64,000 bases of DNA from JAMOAD01 sp023621955 (GTDB taxonomy: Bacteria; Acidobacteriota; Aminicenantia; JAMOAD01), in the NCBI GenBank assembly GCA_035403085.1, contig DAONEM010000006.1:19626-83625 (forward strand), read 5' to 3'. Made by a program: the position numbers and the translations under genes. The notes below the pieces were generated by a model. The model searched no databases. It was not told the DNA's origin and saw nothing but the letters and a program-made list of their open reading frames with translations. How positions within the stretch are numbered: position 1 is the first letter of the stretch; each line of letters opens with the position of its first letter. Positions 8,619-16,983 of the stretch are shown in pieces.

Positions 8619-9362
8619 TTACTCCTTTTCGGAAAACTCGATGAAGAAAGCGTCGAAGTCCATGCGGTTCTTGTCGGGGAAGAGCTGCTGGATGTAGAGT
8701 TTGGCGGCGGTCTGTTCCGCATCTTTCTTCGTCCGTCCCCGTCCCTCGACGAGTTTGTTGTTGTTCGGCCCTACCATGACGACCGTGAAGAGCTTGTCGT
8801 GGTCTGGGCCGTGCTCTTCGTCGACCAGGTAGATCGGAGCCATTCCCCAAACCTTCTGGAAAAGTTCCTGGGCTTCGGATTTGTAGTCGTTGATCTTGAT
8901 CCTCTTCTCCCTCAGCTGTTCGAAGAAGGGGTCGAAGAAGCGGTCAAGAAAGAGTTCGACCTTGGGAAGCCCTCCGTCGAGAAAGACTGCGGCGATGACC
9001 GCTTCGAAGGCCGACGAGGTGATGTTCATCTTCTCTCCGCCCCGGTCCTGTTTCTCCCCCTTGCCGAGGAAGAGGAAGTCGCCCAGGCTGATGGTTCGGG
9101 AGATTTCGAAGAGGTGCTTTCGGGAGGAGAGAATGGCTTTCAGCTTGCTCAAATCCCCTTCGTTCAGGTAGGGAAACTCCTCCACCAGGCGGCGGCAGAG
9201 GTAAAACCCCAAGACCGCATCGCCCAGAAACTCCAGAACCTCGTTGTTCTCCTGAAGAGACTTGAGGGAGCTGTGGGTGAGGGATTGGCGGAGAAGATCC
9301 TTCCTGAGGAAGGTGTAACCGATGCTGCGTTCGAGTTCTCTTATGGTTTGGTCACTTTGCAT
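8619..9362 (-). CDS. rnc: Ribonuclease III
   Basis: Double-strand-specific endoribonuclease for rRNA and mRNA processing. The 247-aa protein has the signature NNEVLEFLGDAVL (residues 39-51, with Glu41, Glu44 and Asp48), the second acidic site in SSAFEAVIAAVFLDGG, and a C-terminal double-stranded-RNA-binding domain from about residue 165 (KSEAQELFQK to AEQTAAKLYIQQL). All catalytic acidic residues are present. Its start overlaps the end of the upstream phosphatase gene by 11 bases, suggesting coupled translation. Confidence 0.95.
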   Translation of the reverse strand: MQSDQTIRELERSIGYTFLRKDLLRQSLTHSSLKSLQENNEVLEFLGDAVLGFYLCRRLVEEFPYLNEGDLSKLKAILSSRKHLFEISRTISLGDFLFLGKGEKQDRGGEKMNITSSAFEAVIAAVFLDGGLPKVELFLDRFFDPFFEQLREKRIKINDYKSEAQELFQKVWGMAPIYLVDEEHGPDHDKLFTVVMVGPNNNKLVEGRGRTKKDAEQTAAKLYIQQLFPDKNRMDFDAFFIEFSEKE

Positions 9363-11157
9363 TTTCTTTTACCGTTATCATCAGAAGGGTGATGTCGTCG
9401 GGGATCTCTTCGTTCCCCAAGAAGGCCATGATTCGATCCTTGGCCATCTTTTTAATGGTCGCAGCCTCCTTTCCGGAGGCATCTTGGAAGAGGGAGAGAA
9501 TCCTCTCTTTCCCGAAGAGTTCACCCTCTTCGTTCCGCATCTCCGAGAGGCCGTCGGTGTAGAGGAGGAAGAGATCGCCAGGGGAGAGAGGAACTTCGGT
9601 TTCCTGGAAGAGCCCGACCATGTTTTCTTGCAGGCCCAAAGCGATTCCCTCCGAACCGAGAAGGCGGCTCTTCCCGTTCTTCTCGATGAGAAGGGGCTCA
9701 GGATGACCGCATCGGATGAAACGGAGGGAGGGTTTCTTCAGGTCGACGATCCCGATCACGGCCGTAACGAAGCTGATCTTCTCGAGGGAGTGGTAGAGGA
9801 GGCCGTTGATGTAGGGAACCGTCTGAGTCAAGTCTTTTCCGAGGCAGATGGAGCTGCGGATGACGCCCTTGATTTCGGCCATGTAGAAGGCCGCGGGCAT
9901 CCCTTTTCCGGAGACATCGGCGATGGTGAAGAAGACCTCGTCCGGGGAGAGGGGGAAGAAATCGAAGAAGTCTCCACCCACCTCTTGAGCGGTGACGGAA
10001 AATCCGGAGATCGCGATTCTGTTGTTGTCGAAGTCTCCACGGGGGAGAAGCTTCTTCTGCATCTTCGTGGCGAGTTCAAGCTCTCTGGAGAGCCGCTGTT
10101 TCTCTTTCTCCTGTTCCAGGAGGCGCTCAATGCTTCCCGCCATGGCGTTGAAGGAGAGGGCGACCTCGCCGAGCTGGTCGGAGCGGATCTTGGTGATCCG
10201 GTAGTTGAAGTTTTTCTCCTTCAGTTTCAGAGTCCCCGTATAGAGGTTGTAGATTGAGGAGGTGATGCTTCGGGCCAGCAAGAAACCGAGGACCAGGGAG
10301 AAGAGGTAGAGGACGAGGAAAAAGATGGTGAAGGAGAGGGCGATGATGTACATCATCCGACTGCCGCCCTCTTCCAGGGAGTCGGTCAGGCTGTATTCGT
10401 TGAACTTATGGGAGATTCTTCCGAAGTCGAAGACAATGCTCATCACCCCCGGAAGCCTTCGGCCGCTCTCGAGATCCAGGATGTCCATCCTGGAGAAACC
10501 CTTGAAGTAGAGGAGAGATTTGAGACCCGTCGGATGGGGGAGTTGCTCCTTGGGGAGGGTGATCGTTAGGGGAGAGGAGAAGTAGATCCTGAACTCGGGG
10601 ATCCAGAGGCTGGCGTCCCGGATGTTTGTCAGCGTCGCCGCGTCGATCTCATCCCCGAAAAGCCTCTGATCCTCTTGGTCGTAATAGTAGTAGTAGAGCT
10701 TCTTGTCGTTGGTGAGGAGGCCGAATTCCGGCTCCTTGACCTTCTCCCGTTTGTCGAGGTCCTGGAGGAAGTTCTTCTTGAGGTTCGGGGCGTCGAAGGT
10801 GGTCAGCCCCCACCTCTCGAGTTGCCCTGCCTTGGCCACACGTTTGATGAAGTGGAAGCGGGAGTAGATGTTCCGTCCTACGATGTAGTTCCCGTACTGG
10901 GTGATGAAGACCGAGGAGAGGAGAAAGAGCAGAATGGCCACCAAGGCGAGGGGAACGAAGGCGATGAAGAGGTAGGAGAGGATCAGCTTGTTCTTGATCT
11001 TCCAGAGGAGCTTGCGCAGGAGGAAGGCGGCGGAGCGGAAACAGATGTAGATGACCACAAGGATGATGTTGATCTTGAGCGCGTCCAGGAAAGGGTTGAT
11101 CAGAAAGACAAAGACGAGAACAAGAATCCCCAGGAGCCGTCTGAGTATCTTCATCAT
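9352..11157 (-). CDS. Membrane PP2C-type (RsbU/SpoIIE) serine phosphatase
   Basis: A 601-aa membrane protein with an N-terminal hydrophobic region (two or three helices up to ~residue 80), an extracytoplasmic sensor segment, a helix near 270-300, a HAMP domain and a C-terminal SpoIIE/RsbU phosphatase domain. The phosphatase region shows QKKLLPRG, VGGDFFDFF, ADVSGKGMPAAFYMA, RCGHPEPLLI and LLYTDGLSEMRN, with the metal-binding Asp residues kept. Such enzymes usually dephosphorylate anti-sigma-factor antagonists in partner-switching pathways, but no antagonist or anti-sigma gene is beside it. The ATG lies six bases after a TACAAT box, so the mRNA may have no leader. It heads the operon with rnc, cupin and mazG. 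Confidence 0.9.
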   Translation of the reverse strand: MMKILRRLLGILVLVFVFLINPFLDALKINIILVVIYICFRSAAFLLRKLLWKIKNKLILSYLFIAFVPLALVAILLFLLSSVFITQYGNYIVGRNIYSRFHFIKRVAKAGQLERWGLTTFDAPNLKKNFLQDLDKREKVKEPEFGLLTNDKKLYYYYYDQEDQRLFGDEIDAATLTNIRDASLWIPEFRIYFSSPLTITLPKEQLPHPTGLKSLLYFKGFSRMDILDLESGRRLPGVMSIVFDFGRISHKFNEYSLTDSLEEGGSRMMYIIALSFTIFFLVLYLFSLVLGFLLARSITSSIYNLYTGTLKLKEKNFNYRITKIRSDQLGEVALSFNAMAGSIERLLEQEKEKQRLSRELELATKMQKKLLPRGDFDNNRIAISGFSVTAQEVGGDFFDFFPLSPDEVFFTIADVSGKGMPAAFYMAEIKGVIRSSICLGKDLTQTVPYINGLLYHSLEKISFVTAVIGIVDLKKPSLRFIRCGHPEPLLIEKNGKSRLLGSEGIALGLQENMVGLFQETEVPLSPGDLFLLYTDGLSEMRNEEGELFGKERILSLFQDASGKEAATIKKMAKDRIMAFLGNEEIPDDITLLMITVKENAK

Positions 11158-11163
11158 CCTTCT

Positions 11164-11169
11164 ATTGTA
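11164..11169 (-). promoter_or_regulatory. -10 box of the phosphatase-rnc operon
   Basis: On the minus strand TACAAT is followed by six bases and then the ATG at 11157, which puts the predicted transcription start at the start codon. The -35 region (TCCCTT at 17 bp) is weak. Confidence 0.4.
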
Positions 11170-11203
11170 CCCCGATTCGCCTCGAAAAGGGAAGGGAGAA
11201 AGG

Positions 11204-11710
11204 TCAGAGGGAGGCCAGGGCGCTCTCGAGAATAAGGCGGTGAGAGGGAAAAGCCAGTTCCGGGAGATCGGAGAGGGGGAAGAAGGCGGCTTCGGCGGCG
11301 TCGTCGCCTCCTAGAGGCGTTCCGCTCAGGTAATCCGCCAGGAAGGGGAGGATGAGGATGGAGGCATAACGTACACCCTCTTGTGAGAGGGAGGGGAGGG
11401 GGCGTACCTTGACAATGGAGACACTGGTTTCCTCCAGGATCTCTCGGACCAAGGCTTCCTGAGCGTTTTCTCCCACTTCGATGAACCCCGAGGGGAGAGA
11501 CCACCAGCCCCGGCGCGGCTCAATGCCCCGTTTGACCAGGAGAACCTGGGGTCCCTTGAGAACAACCGCCGTAACGACGGGAACGGGGTTGTCGTAGAGA
11601 ATCCGCGTGCATTGCGGGCAGTAACGTCTCTCTCTTCCTTCTAGAAACCGCTTTTCTACAGGGTGTCCGCAACGGGAGCAGTAGGGGTTCTCTTCCTTGG
11701 AAGGGCTCAT
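11204..11710 (-). CDS. Nudix hydrolase with N-terminal zinc ribbon
   Basis: A 168-aa protein with a four-cysteine zinc ribbon (Cys11, Cys14, Cys31, Cys34) followed by a Nudix fold whose box begins at Gly75 (GFIEVGENAQEALVREILEE). This layout resembles the NudC-like or ADP-ribose/NADH pyrophosphatase group with the long N-terminal domain missing. The substrate cannot be told from sequence, but a nucleoside diphosphate-X compound is expected. It ends 46 bases before the phosphatase start and could read into that operon. No strong ribosome-binding site was seen at the ATG. Confidence 0.88.
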   Translation of the reverse strand: MSPSKEENPYCSRCGHPVEKRFLEGRERRYCPQCTRILYDNPVPVVTAVVLKGPQVLLVKRGIEPRRGWWSLPSGFIEVGENAQEALVREILEETSVSIVKVRPLPSLSQEGVRYASILILPFLADYLSGTPLGGDDAAEAAFFPLSDLPELAFPSHRLILESALASL

Positions 11711-11888
11711 TTTGAAGGTTAGTCCTTTCCGGCAAAGATGTCAAAGGGGGAGAGACGAAGGTCTGCCAAAGGCTTCTCTCTCAAGGGAATCGTCCGCCTT
11801 TGAAGGGAAGAGGCGAAGGGAAAGACGGGAAAAGCAATAGGCTTCTCCGGATGTCGCCCTCTTTGAAAAGAGCGGTGAGAGAAGTGAG

Positions 11889-11972
11889 TGCTGAGGGCCG
11901 GACTTGAACCGGCACGGGCGCGAGCCCAAGGGATTTTAAGTCCCCGGCGTCTACCAATTCCGCCACCCCAGC
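11889..11972 (-). tRNA. tRNA-Leu (anticodon TAA)
   Basis: The minus strand folds as a class II tRNA. The acceptor arms are GCTGGGG and CCTCAGC, the D-arm contains GGAATTGGTAGAC, and the anticodon stem GGGGA/TCCCT encloses loop CTTAAAA (anticodon TAA). The long variable arm is TGGGC-TCGC-GCCCG and the T-arm is GCCGG-TTCAAGT-CCGGC. CCA is not encoded. The 11711-11888 stretch between it and the Nudix gene shows no further feature apart from a short CTCTT/AAGAG hairpin. Confidence 0.95.
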
Positions 11973-11983
11973 AATTTCGATTA

Positions 11984-12012
11984 CTTATAGCAGAAAGGGC
12001 GGTGAAGTTCAA
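11984..12012 (-). promoter_or_regulatory. Promoter of tRNA-Leu
   Basis: On the minus strand TTGAAC (12012-12007) and TATAAG (11989-11984) are 17 bp apart, directed at the tRNA gene. Confidence 0.55.
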
Positions 12013-12048
12013 GGAAGGGGGGGGAACTATTCTCTTTCTGGAAGAATC

Positions 12049-12057
12049 TGTTACAAT
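12049..12057 (+). promoter_or_regulatory. Extended -10 promoter of the ackA operon
   Basis: TGTTACAAT forms an extended -10 element about 40 bases before the ackA ATG. No convincing -35 box is present. Confidence 0.45.
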
Positions 12058-12098
12058 AGTTTTAGGGGAGGTCGTTCCCCCCAAAAGAGGAGGTCGTA

Positions 12099-13295
12099 AT
12101 GAATATTTTAGTGTTGAATTGCGGTTCTTCGTCGGTGAAGTACCAGCTCGTGGAGATGGGGACGGAGACCGTCTTGGCCAGAGGGTTGGCCGAGAGAATC
12201 GGACTCAACGGATCCAGAGTGAAACACGATGCCAACAACCAACAGATCGTTATAGAGAAGGTCATGCCCGACCATGTCCATGCGGTCGACTTGATCCTGT
12301 CCCTGCTCACGGACCCAAAGCATGGTGTCATTGAGAGTATCGAGGCCATCGACGCGGTAGGCCACCGGGTTGTTCACGGGGGAGAGTACTTCATCTCTTC
12401 GACGCTTATCACCGAAGAGGTTATGAAGACGCTGAACGACTGCATCCCCTTGGCTCCCCTTCACAACCCCGCCAACATCATGGGGATCAACGCGATTCTG
12501 AAGGTTCTTCCCAAGGTCCCCCAGGTGGGCGTCTTCGATACGGCGTTCCATCAGACCATGCCCAAGGAGAGCTTTCTCTACGCCATCCCCTACGAGTATT
12601 ACGAGAAGTACCGGATCCGCAAGTACGGCTTCCACGGGACATCCCACCGTTATGTAGCCCAGCGCGCGGCCGCCCTCTTGGGGAAACCTGCCGAAGAGGT
12701 GAACCTGATCACCGCCCACCTCGGGAACGGCGCCTCTATCACGGCGATTCGTCAAGGAAAGAGTTACGATCACTCCCTCGGCTACACCCCCCTGGCCGGT
12801 CTCGTCATGGGAACCCGCTGCGGGGATATCGATCCGGCCATTCCTCTGGTGTTGATCCGGGAGCTGGGCATCGACTCTGAAGAGGTGGACTCCATCTTGA
12901 ACAAGAAGAGCGGTATGCTTGGGCTCTCCGGTGTCTCCAGCGACATGAGGGACCTTCAGCAGAAGGCCGATGCCGGCGATATGCGGTGTCAGCTGGCCCT
13001 TTCCGTGTACTGTCACACGGTGAAACGTTTTATCGGAAGCTACATGGCCGTTCTCGGCCACGTGGACGCCCTGGTTTTCACCGCAGGGATAGGAGAGAAC
13101 TCCAACTTCGTTCGGGAGCATTCGGTTGAGGGGCTCGAGAATTGGGGGTTCCACCTCGACAAAGAGAAGAACGAAGGGATCCGTGGGAAGGAGGCGGAGA
13201 TCTCCCTCCCGGATTCCTCCGTCAAGATCTTCGTGATCCCGACCAACGAAGAGTTGGTTATCGCCCGGGACACGAAGGAGATCGTCGGCAAATAA
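12099..13295 (+). CDS. ackA: Acetate kinase
   Basis: Interconverts acetyl phosphate plus ADP with acetate plus ATP, for substrate-level ATP formation or acetate activation. The 398-aa protein is full length. It shows NCGSSSVKYQL at the N-terminus, the GFHGTSH motif, the phosphate-binding HLGNGAS, and MGTRCGDIDP. An AGGAGG lies eight bases before the ATG. No phosphotransacetylase gene is adjacent. Instead the gene leads, with gaps of 11 bases or overlaps, into a HEAT-repeat, CheR and CheY cluster, an unusual setting for a fermentation enzyme. Confidence 0.96.
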   Translation: MNILVLNCGSSSVKYQLVEMGTETVLARGLAERIGLNGSRVKHDANNQQIVIEKVMPDHVHAVDLILSLLTDPKHGVIESIEAIDAVGHRVVHGGEYFISSTLITEEVMKTLNDCIPLAPLHNPANIMGINAILKVLPKVPQVGVFDTAFHQTMPKESFLYAIPYEYYEKYRIRKYGFHGTSHRYVAQRAAALLGKPAEEVNLITAHLGNGASITAIRQGKSYDHSLGYTPLAGLVMGTRCGDIDPAIPLVLIRELGIDSEEVDSILNKKSGMLGLSGVSSDMRDLQQKADAGDMRCQLALSVYCHTVKRFIGSYMAVLGHVDALVFTAGIGENSNFVREHSVEGLENWGFHLDKEKNEGIRGKEAEISLPDSSVKIFVIPTNEELVIARDTKEIVGK

Positions 13296-13306
13296 TAGGG
13301 AGAGCC

Positions 13307-15754
13307 ATGAGCGAAAACCCGGAACTGGCAGTTTTTGCGACCTATCTGAAGGAGGGGAGCCTTGAAGAGGCTCTCATGGCCATTGAGGTGCTCTCCCAGA
13401 TTGATGATCCCGAGGCGCGCACCCTTCTGATCGGAGCCTTGAAAAATCCCCTCTGGCAGGTCCGCAACGCCCTGGTGGAGGCTCTTATCCCCATCATCTC
13501 GGAGGTGGAGGTTCCACTCCTGATCGAGAAGATGAAGTCTCAGAGCGCCAAGGAGAGAAACGCCTCCCGGTCCATCATGAACAACCGGGGGGATGTGGTC
13601 ATCCCCTTCTTGGTCAAGAACCTCCAGAGTCCGGACGTGGATGTACGCATCCTTTCCCTCAACACCCTCGGCATGATCAAGGCCCGGGGGACGATCAACG
13701 AGATCCTCAAGGTCTTGGACGATCCGGATCAGAACGTTCGGGAGAGCGCCATCGAGGCCTTGGGGGAGCTGAAGGCGGAAAGGGAGGCGGAGCTTCTCAC
13801 CGAAAAGATGAAGGAGAGGGAGGGCGACTGGGACAAGATCCCCTATATCGTCGCCCTCGGCCAGATCGGCGATCCCTACGCCATCCCCACTCTCCTGAGC
13901 CTCTTGGACCGGGAGATTCTCCTGCTTCCGGTCATAGAGGCCATCGGAAAAATCGCCGATGAGCGTGGGTTCTTACCTTTGATCCCCTTTCTCACCCACG
14001 AAGACGGAGATATCGTCGTTCAAACCCTCTCGGCCTTGACTTCGATCATGGAGGAGACAGAGGCCAACCTCTCCCAAGAGAATCTGCCTGAGCTTCTGGC
14101 TTGGCTCCAAGGGGAGGCGAAGGCGCGCGTGGAATCTCTTGATGTGGAGGCCTTTTTCTCAAGGATGTTGGAGGTTTCCGACGAGGACATCAACAGGGCC
14201 TTGTCCTTGAACAAGTGGTTTCACTTGCCTATCCCCGTCTCCCGTCTCCTTCCTCTTCTCTGCCGGGAGGAGACCAACGAGAAGGCTGAAGAGTTGCTCT
14301 TCTCCGACGGAGTCGTCGATATCGACCTTGAAAAGGAGATCCTGAACCCCTCCAAGACGCTTACTGGGCGGCTCTCCCTGCTGAGATACCACCTTTTTCG
14401 GGGAGGGTTGAACAGAGATTTTCTCTGCTCTCTCATGGTCAAGGGCGAGAACGAGCTCAAGGAGATTGCGGTTCAACAGGGGAACAAGGTTCTTGAGGCC
14501 GAAGATTTCCCTCGGCTCCTCGAACTCCTGGAGGATTCTTCAAATGCCCTTCTCAAGGGTTTGGCCTTCCTCATGGGAGGGAGACCGCTCATGGAGAAGA
14601 GTCTGCAGGATCTCTCCCTCTCGCCGAAGGAGCCCCTCAAACTCATGGCCTTGAGGGCCTTGGGGGTGATGCGCTCTCCCTTTATCCGGGATCGGGCCAA
14701 CGCGTTCTTGAACGATCCCTCCCCCCTCGTTCGGGCTATGGCCCTGCGGAGTCTCGGTTACTTCTTCTGCGAGCACCGGGAGGAACTGAACGAAGAGAGC
14801 CTCTCCACAATCGCCTCGGCGCTCAACGATGAGGAGCAGGAGGTGAAGGAGGAGGCGATCGTGGCCCTGGGAAGGATCGGCGACGGCCGCGCGGCGGGCT
14901 ACCTTCTTCCCCTTCTCGACCCGACGCTGGACATCAACTTCTCCCTTCTCATCAAAACCCTCTCTTCCTTCAAGGCCCTGGAGGTGAAAGAGAACTTTCA
15001 GCGGTTTCTTCAAGAGGGAAAAGAGGAGGGCTTCATCTACTCCATCATAGAGAATATCCGGGAGCAGAGCTGTCCCGACTGCTTTCCCTTCCTGGTTCCT
15101 TACCTCGACTCCTCCGATGACTTTCTCCTGGCGGTGCTTCTGGATTCCTTCCTGAACTATCCGGAGACTCTCCTGAGAGACGTGGAAGAGCGGGTTTTCA
15201 CACTTTTTAACAGGACCGGAGACTGGCTTCTCATGGACAAGTCGCTCCTGATCTTGACCAAGCTGGGACGTGCCGATGTTCAGGGGAAAATCGAGAGCCT
15301 TCTCAAGAGTCAAGCCCGGGAGATTCCCGACTTCTTCATCGCCACCATCATCCGGAGTTTTCAGAGCCTCGGCGTTTGGTCGTCCAACCTTGTTTACGCG
15401 ATTATGACCGAGCGCCGCTCCTTTCTTGCCGCCCTGAAGGCCTACATGTTGACCCTGGCACCCCGCTTCGAGAAGGAGATCTTCTCGGTGGCCGATACCC
15501 TTCGCTCCAACAAGGAGTACCGTTTCTTCCTCGCCCTCTTCAGGGAGATGGGAGGAGGTGAAGTCATAGAGAGGTTTAAACTGATCCTTCAAAACCCTTC
15601 GCCGACTTTGAGAGCCTTAGCATACCTTCACCTGAAGGAGTACGCCCGCCGAAAGGAGGATAGGGAGATGAAAGAGTGGTTGGAGGGCTTGGAAGGGGAA
15701 GAGCTCGACTCCTTACTCCTGAAACCATTTTTGAAGAGCCATGAAACTCGATAA
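13307..15754 (+). CDS. HEAT-repeat protein
   Basis: An 815-aa soluble protein built largely of HEAT/PBS-lyase-type helical repeats. Repeated cores such as WQVRNALVEALIP, VDVRILSLNTLG, QNVRESAIEALGELKA and LVRAMALRSLGYF recur every 30-40 residues through most of its length. No catalytic motif or signal peptide is seen, so it is probably a cytosolic scaffold for protein-protein contacts. Start 13307 lies 11 bases after the ackA stop (weak GGGAGAG site). The longer upstream frame overlaps ackA and is rejected. Its end overlaps cheR by 14 bases, so it is likely made together with CheR and CheY and may organise them; that role is inference. Confidence 0.85.
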   Translation: MSENPELAVFATYLKEGSLEEALMAIEVLSQIDDPEARTLLIGALKNPLWQVRNALVEALIPIISEVEVPLLIEKMKSQSAKERNASRSIMNNRGDVVIPFLVKNLQSPDVDVRILSLNTLGMIKARGTINEILKVLDDPDQNVRESAIEALGELKAEREAELLTEKMKEREGDWDKIPYIVALGQIGDPYAIPTLLSLLDREILLLPVIEAIGKIADERGFLPLIPFLTHEDGDIVVQTLSALTSIMEETEANLSQENLPELLAWLQGEAKARVESLDVEAFFSRMLEVSDEDINRALSLNKWFHLPIPVSRLLPLLCREETNEKAEELLFSDGVVDIDLEKEILNPSKTLTGRLSLLRYHLFRGGLNRDFLCSLMVKGENELKEIAVQQGNKVLEAEDFPRLLELLEDSSNALLKGLAFLMGGRPLMEKSLQDLSLSPKEPLKLMALRALGVMRSPFIRDRANAFLNDPSPLVRAMALRSLGYFFCEHREELNEESLSTIASALNDEEQEVKEEAIVALGRIGDGRAAGYLLPLLDPTLDINFSLLIKTLSSFKALEVKENFQRFLQEGKEEGFIYSIIENIREQSCPDCFPFLVPYLDSSDDFLLAVLLDSFLNYPETLLRDVEERVFTLFNRTGDWLLMDKSLLILTKLGRADVQGKIESLLKSQAREIPDFFIATIIRSFQSLGVWSSNLVYAIMTERRSFLAALKAYMLTLAPRFEKEIFSVADTLRSNKEYRFFLALFREMGGGEVIERFKLILQNPSPTLRALAYLHLKEYARRKEDREMKEWLEGLEGEELDSLLLKPFLKSHETR

Positions 15755-16595
15755 CGTCGGTGATGAAGAGCTGCTTCAAGTAAGGCAACTGCTCTATGAG
15801 CAGACTGGTCTCTCCTTCGAGGGAAGCCAATGGACCTTCTTCAAAAGGAGGATTCTCAAGAAGATTGAGGAGTCCAAGTTTCAATCCGTCAGGGACTACA
15901 TCAGCTATCTCAAGTTCGACCGACGGGCTCTCGAGGAGTTGAAGGACCTCTACAACCTCCTTACGGTCAACGAGACCTACTTCTTCCGGGAGACGCCCCA
16001 GCTCAACGCCCTCACAGATACCATTCTCCCCGAGATTCTCGGGAAGAAGAGATCCTTCTCCCCTCGTTCCGTCAGGATCTGGAGTGCCGCTTCCTCGAAC
16101 GGCTCGGAAATCTACACCATCGCACTGTTGCTGAAGGAGAAGGGCCTCATCAACCCGGAGAACTCCTTCTCCCTACAGGGGAGCGACATCAACACGGAGG
16201 TGATCACCCGCGCCAGGCAGGGGCTTTACAACGACGCGGACCTTCGCAACACCCAGGAGCCCCTGAAGAGTCGGTACTTCAAGAAGCAAGAGAACGGGTA
16301 TCAGCTGTGTGATGATATACGGCGGATGGCGACCTTCAACATCATCAACCTCTTTCTCCCCCAGCAGACAGGGACCATGAGGGGGATGGACATCATCTTC
16401 TGCCGGAACGTCTTGATCTATTTCGATTTGGAATCGAAGAAGAAAGTCACAAAGCACCTCTACGACTCTCTGGTACCGGGAGGATACCTGTTTTTAGGCA
16501 TGACGGATACCCTTTTCAAGGTCAGCAACCTCTTCCTGCTCAAGCCTTTGAAAGGTGTCATGGTCTATCAGAAACCCGAAGGGGGCAAAGAATGA
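15741..16595 (+). CDS. cheR: CheR-type protein-glutamate methyltransferase
   Basis: A 284-aa SAM-dependent methyltransferase of the CheR family, which methylates glutamates on chemoreceptors. It has the CheR N-terminal helical domain, NETYFFRE, IWSAASSNGSEIYTIAL in place of the usual GCSTGEEPYS SAM-binding loop, GSDINTEV, and DIIFCRNVLIYFD. The SAM loop departs from consensus but keeps the glycine and one glutamate. No chemoreceptor, CheA, CheW or CheB gene is in the window. It overlaps the HEAT gene by 14 bases and cheY by 4 (ATGA), so the three are translationally coupled. It could serve a signalling path other than motility. Confidence 0.88.
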   Translation: MKLDNVGDEELLQVRQLLYEQTGLSFEGSQWTFFKRRILKKIEESKFQSVRDYISYLKFDRRALEELKDLYNLLTVNETYFFRETPQLNALTDTILPEILGKKRSFSPRSVRIWSAASSNGSEIYTIALLLKEKGLINPENSFSLQGSDINTEVITRARQGLYNDADLRNTQEPLKSRYFKKQENGYQLCDDIRRMATFNIINLFLPQQTGTMRGMDIIFCRNVLIYFDLESKKKVTKHLYDSLVPGGYLFLGMTDTLFKVSNLFLLKPLKGVMVYQKPEGGKE

Positions 16596-16960
16596 ATTTT
16601 CTGTTGGTCGATGACTCTCCGGTGATCCGAAAGATGGTGAAGATTGCCCTTAAACAGGTCTTTAAAGGTCAGATTTTTGAAGCCTCCGATGGACTCGAAG
16701 CTTTGAACCTGATGACCCTCCACCCGATCGATCTTATCGTCTGCGATGTCAATATGCCCAACATGGACGGCATGGACCTTCTGGCCAAGCTGAAAGAGAC
16801 CGAAGACTTTTCTCAGATTCCGGTGATCATGCTCTCCACCGAGCAAGGGAAGGAAGATATTCAGGAGGCCCTGACTTTGGGCGCTTCGGACTATCTGAAG
16901 AAGCCTCTCAGACCGGAACAGCTTATAAAAGCGATCTACGAAGTTCTCAAGAGTCATTAA
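16592..16960 (+). CDS. cheY: CheY-like single-domain response regulator
   Basis: A 122-aa stand-alone receiver. The acidic pocket is Asp7-Asp8, the phospho-acceptor is Asp52 in CDVNMPNMDG, the switch residues are Ser82-Thr83, and Lys104 precedes the conserved Pro. No output domain follows. All phosphorylation residues are intact. It overlaps cheR by 4 bases. No kinase is adjacent; CheY proteins can take phosphate from acetyl phosphate, and acetate kinase heads this operon, but a link here is inference. Confidence 0.9.
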   Translation: MNFLLVDDSPVIRKMVKIALKQVFKGQIFEASDGLEALNLMTLHPIDLIVCDVNMPNMDGMDLLAKLKETEDFSQIPVIMLSTEQGKEDIQEALTLGASDYLKKPLRPEQLIKAIYEVLKSH

Positions 16961-16983
16961 TCAAACATCTTTGGGAGGAATAG

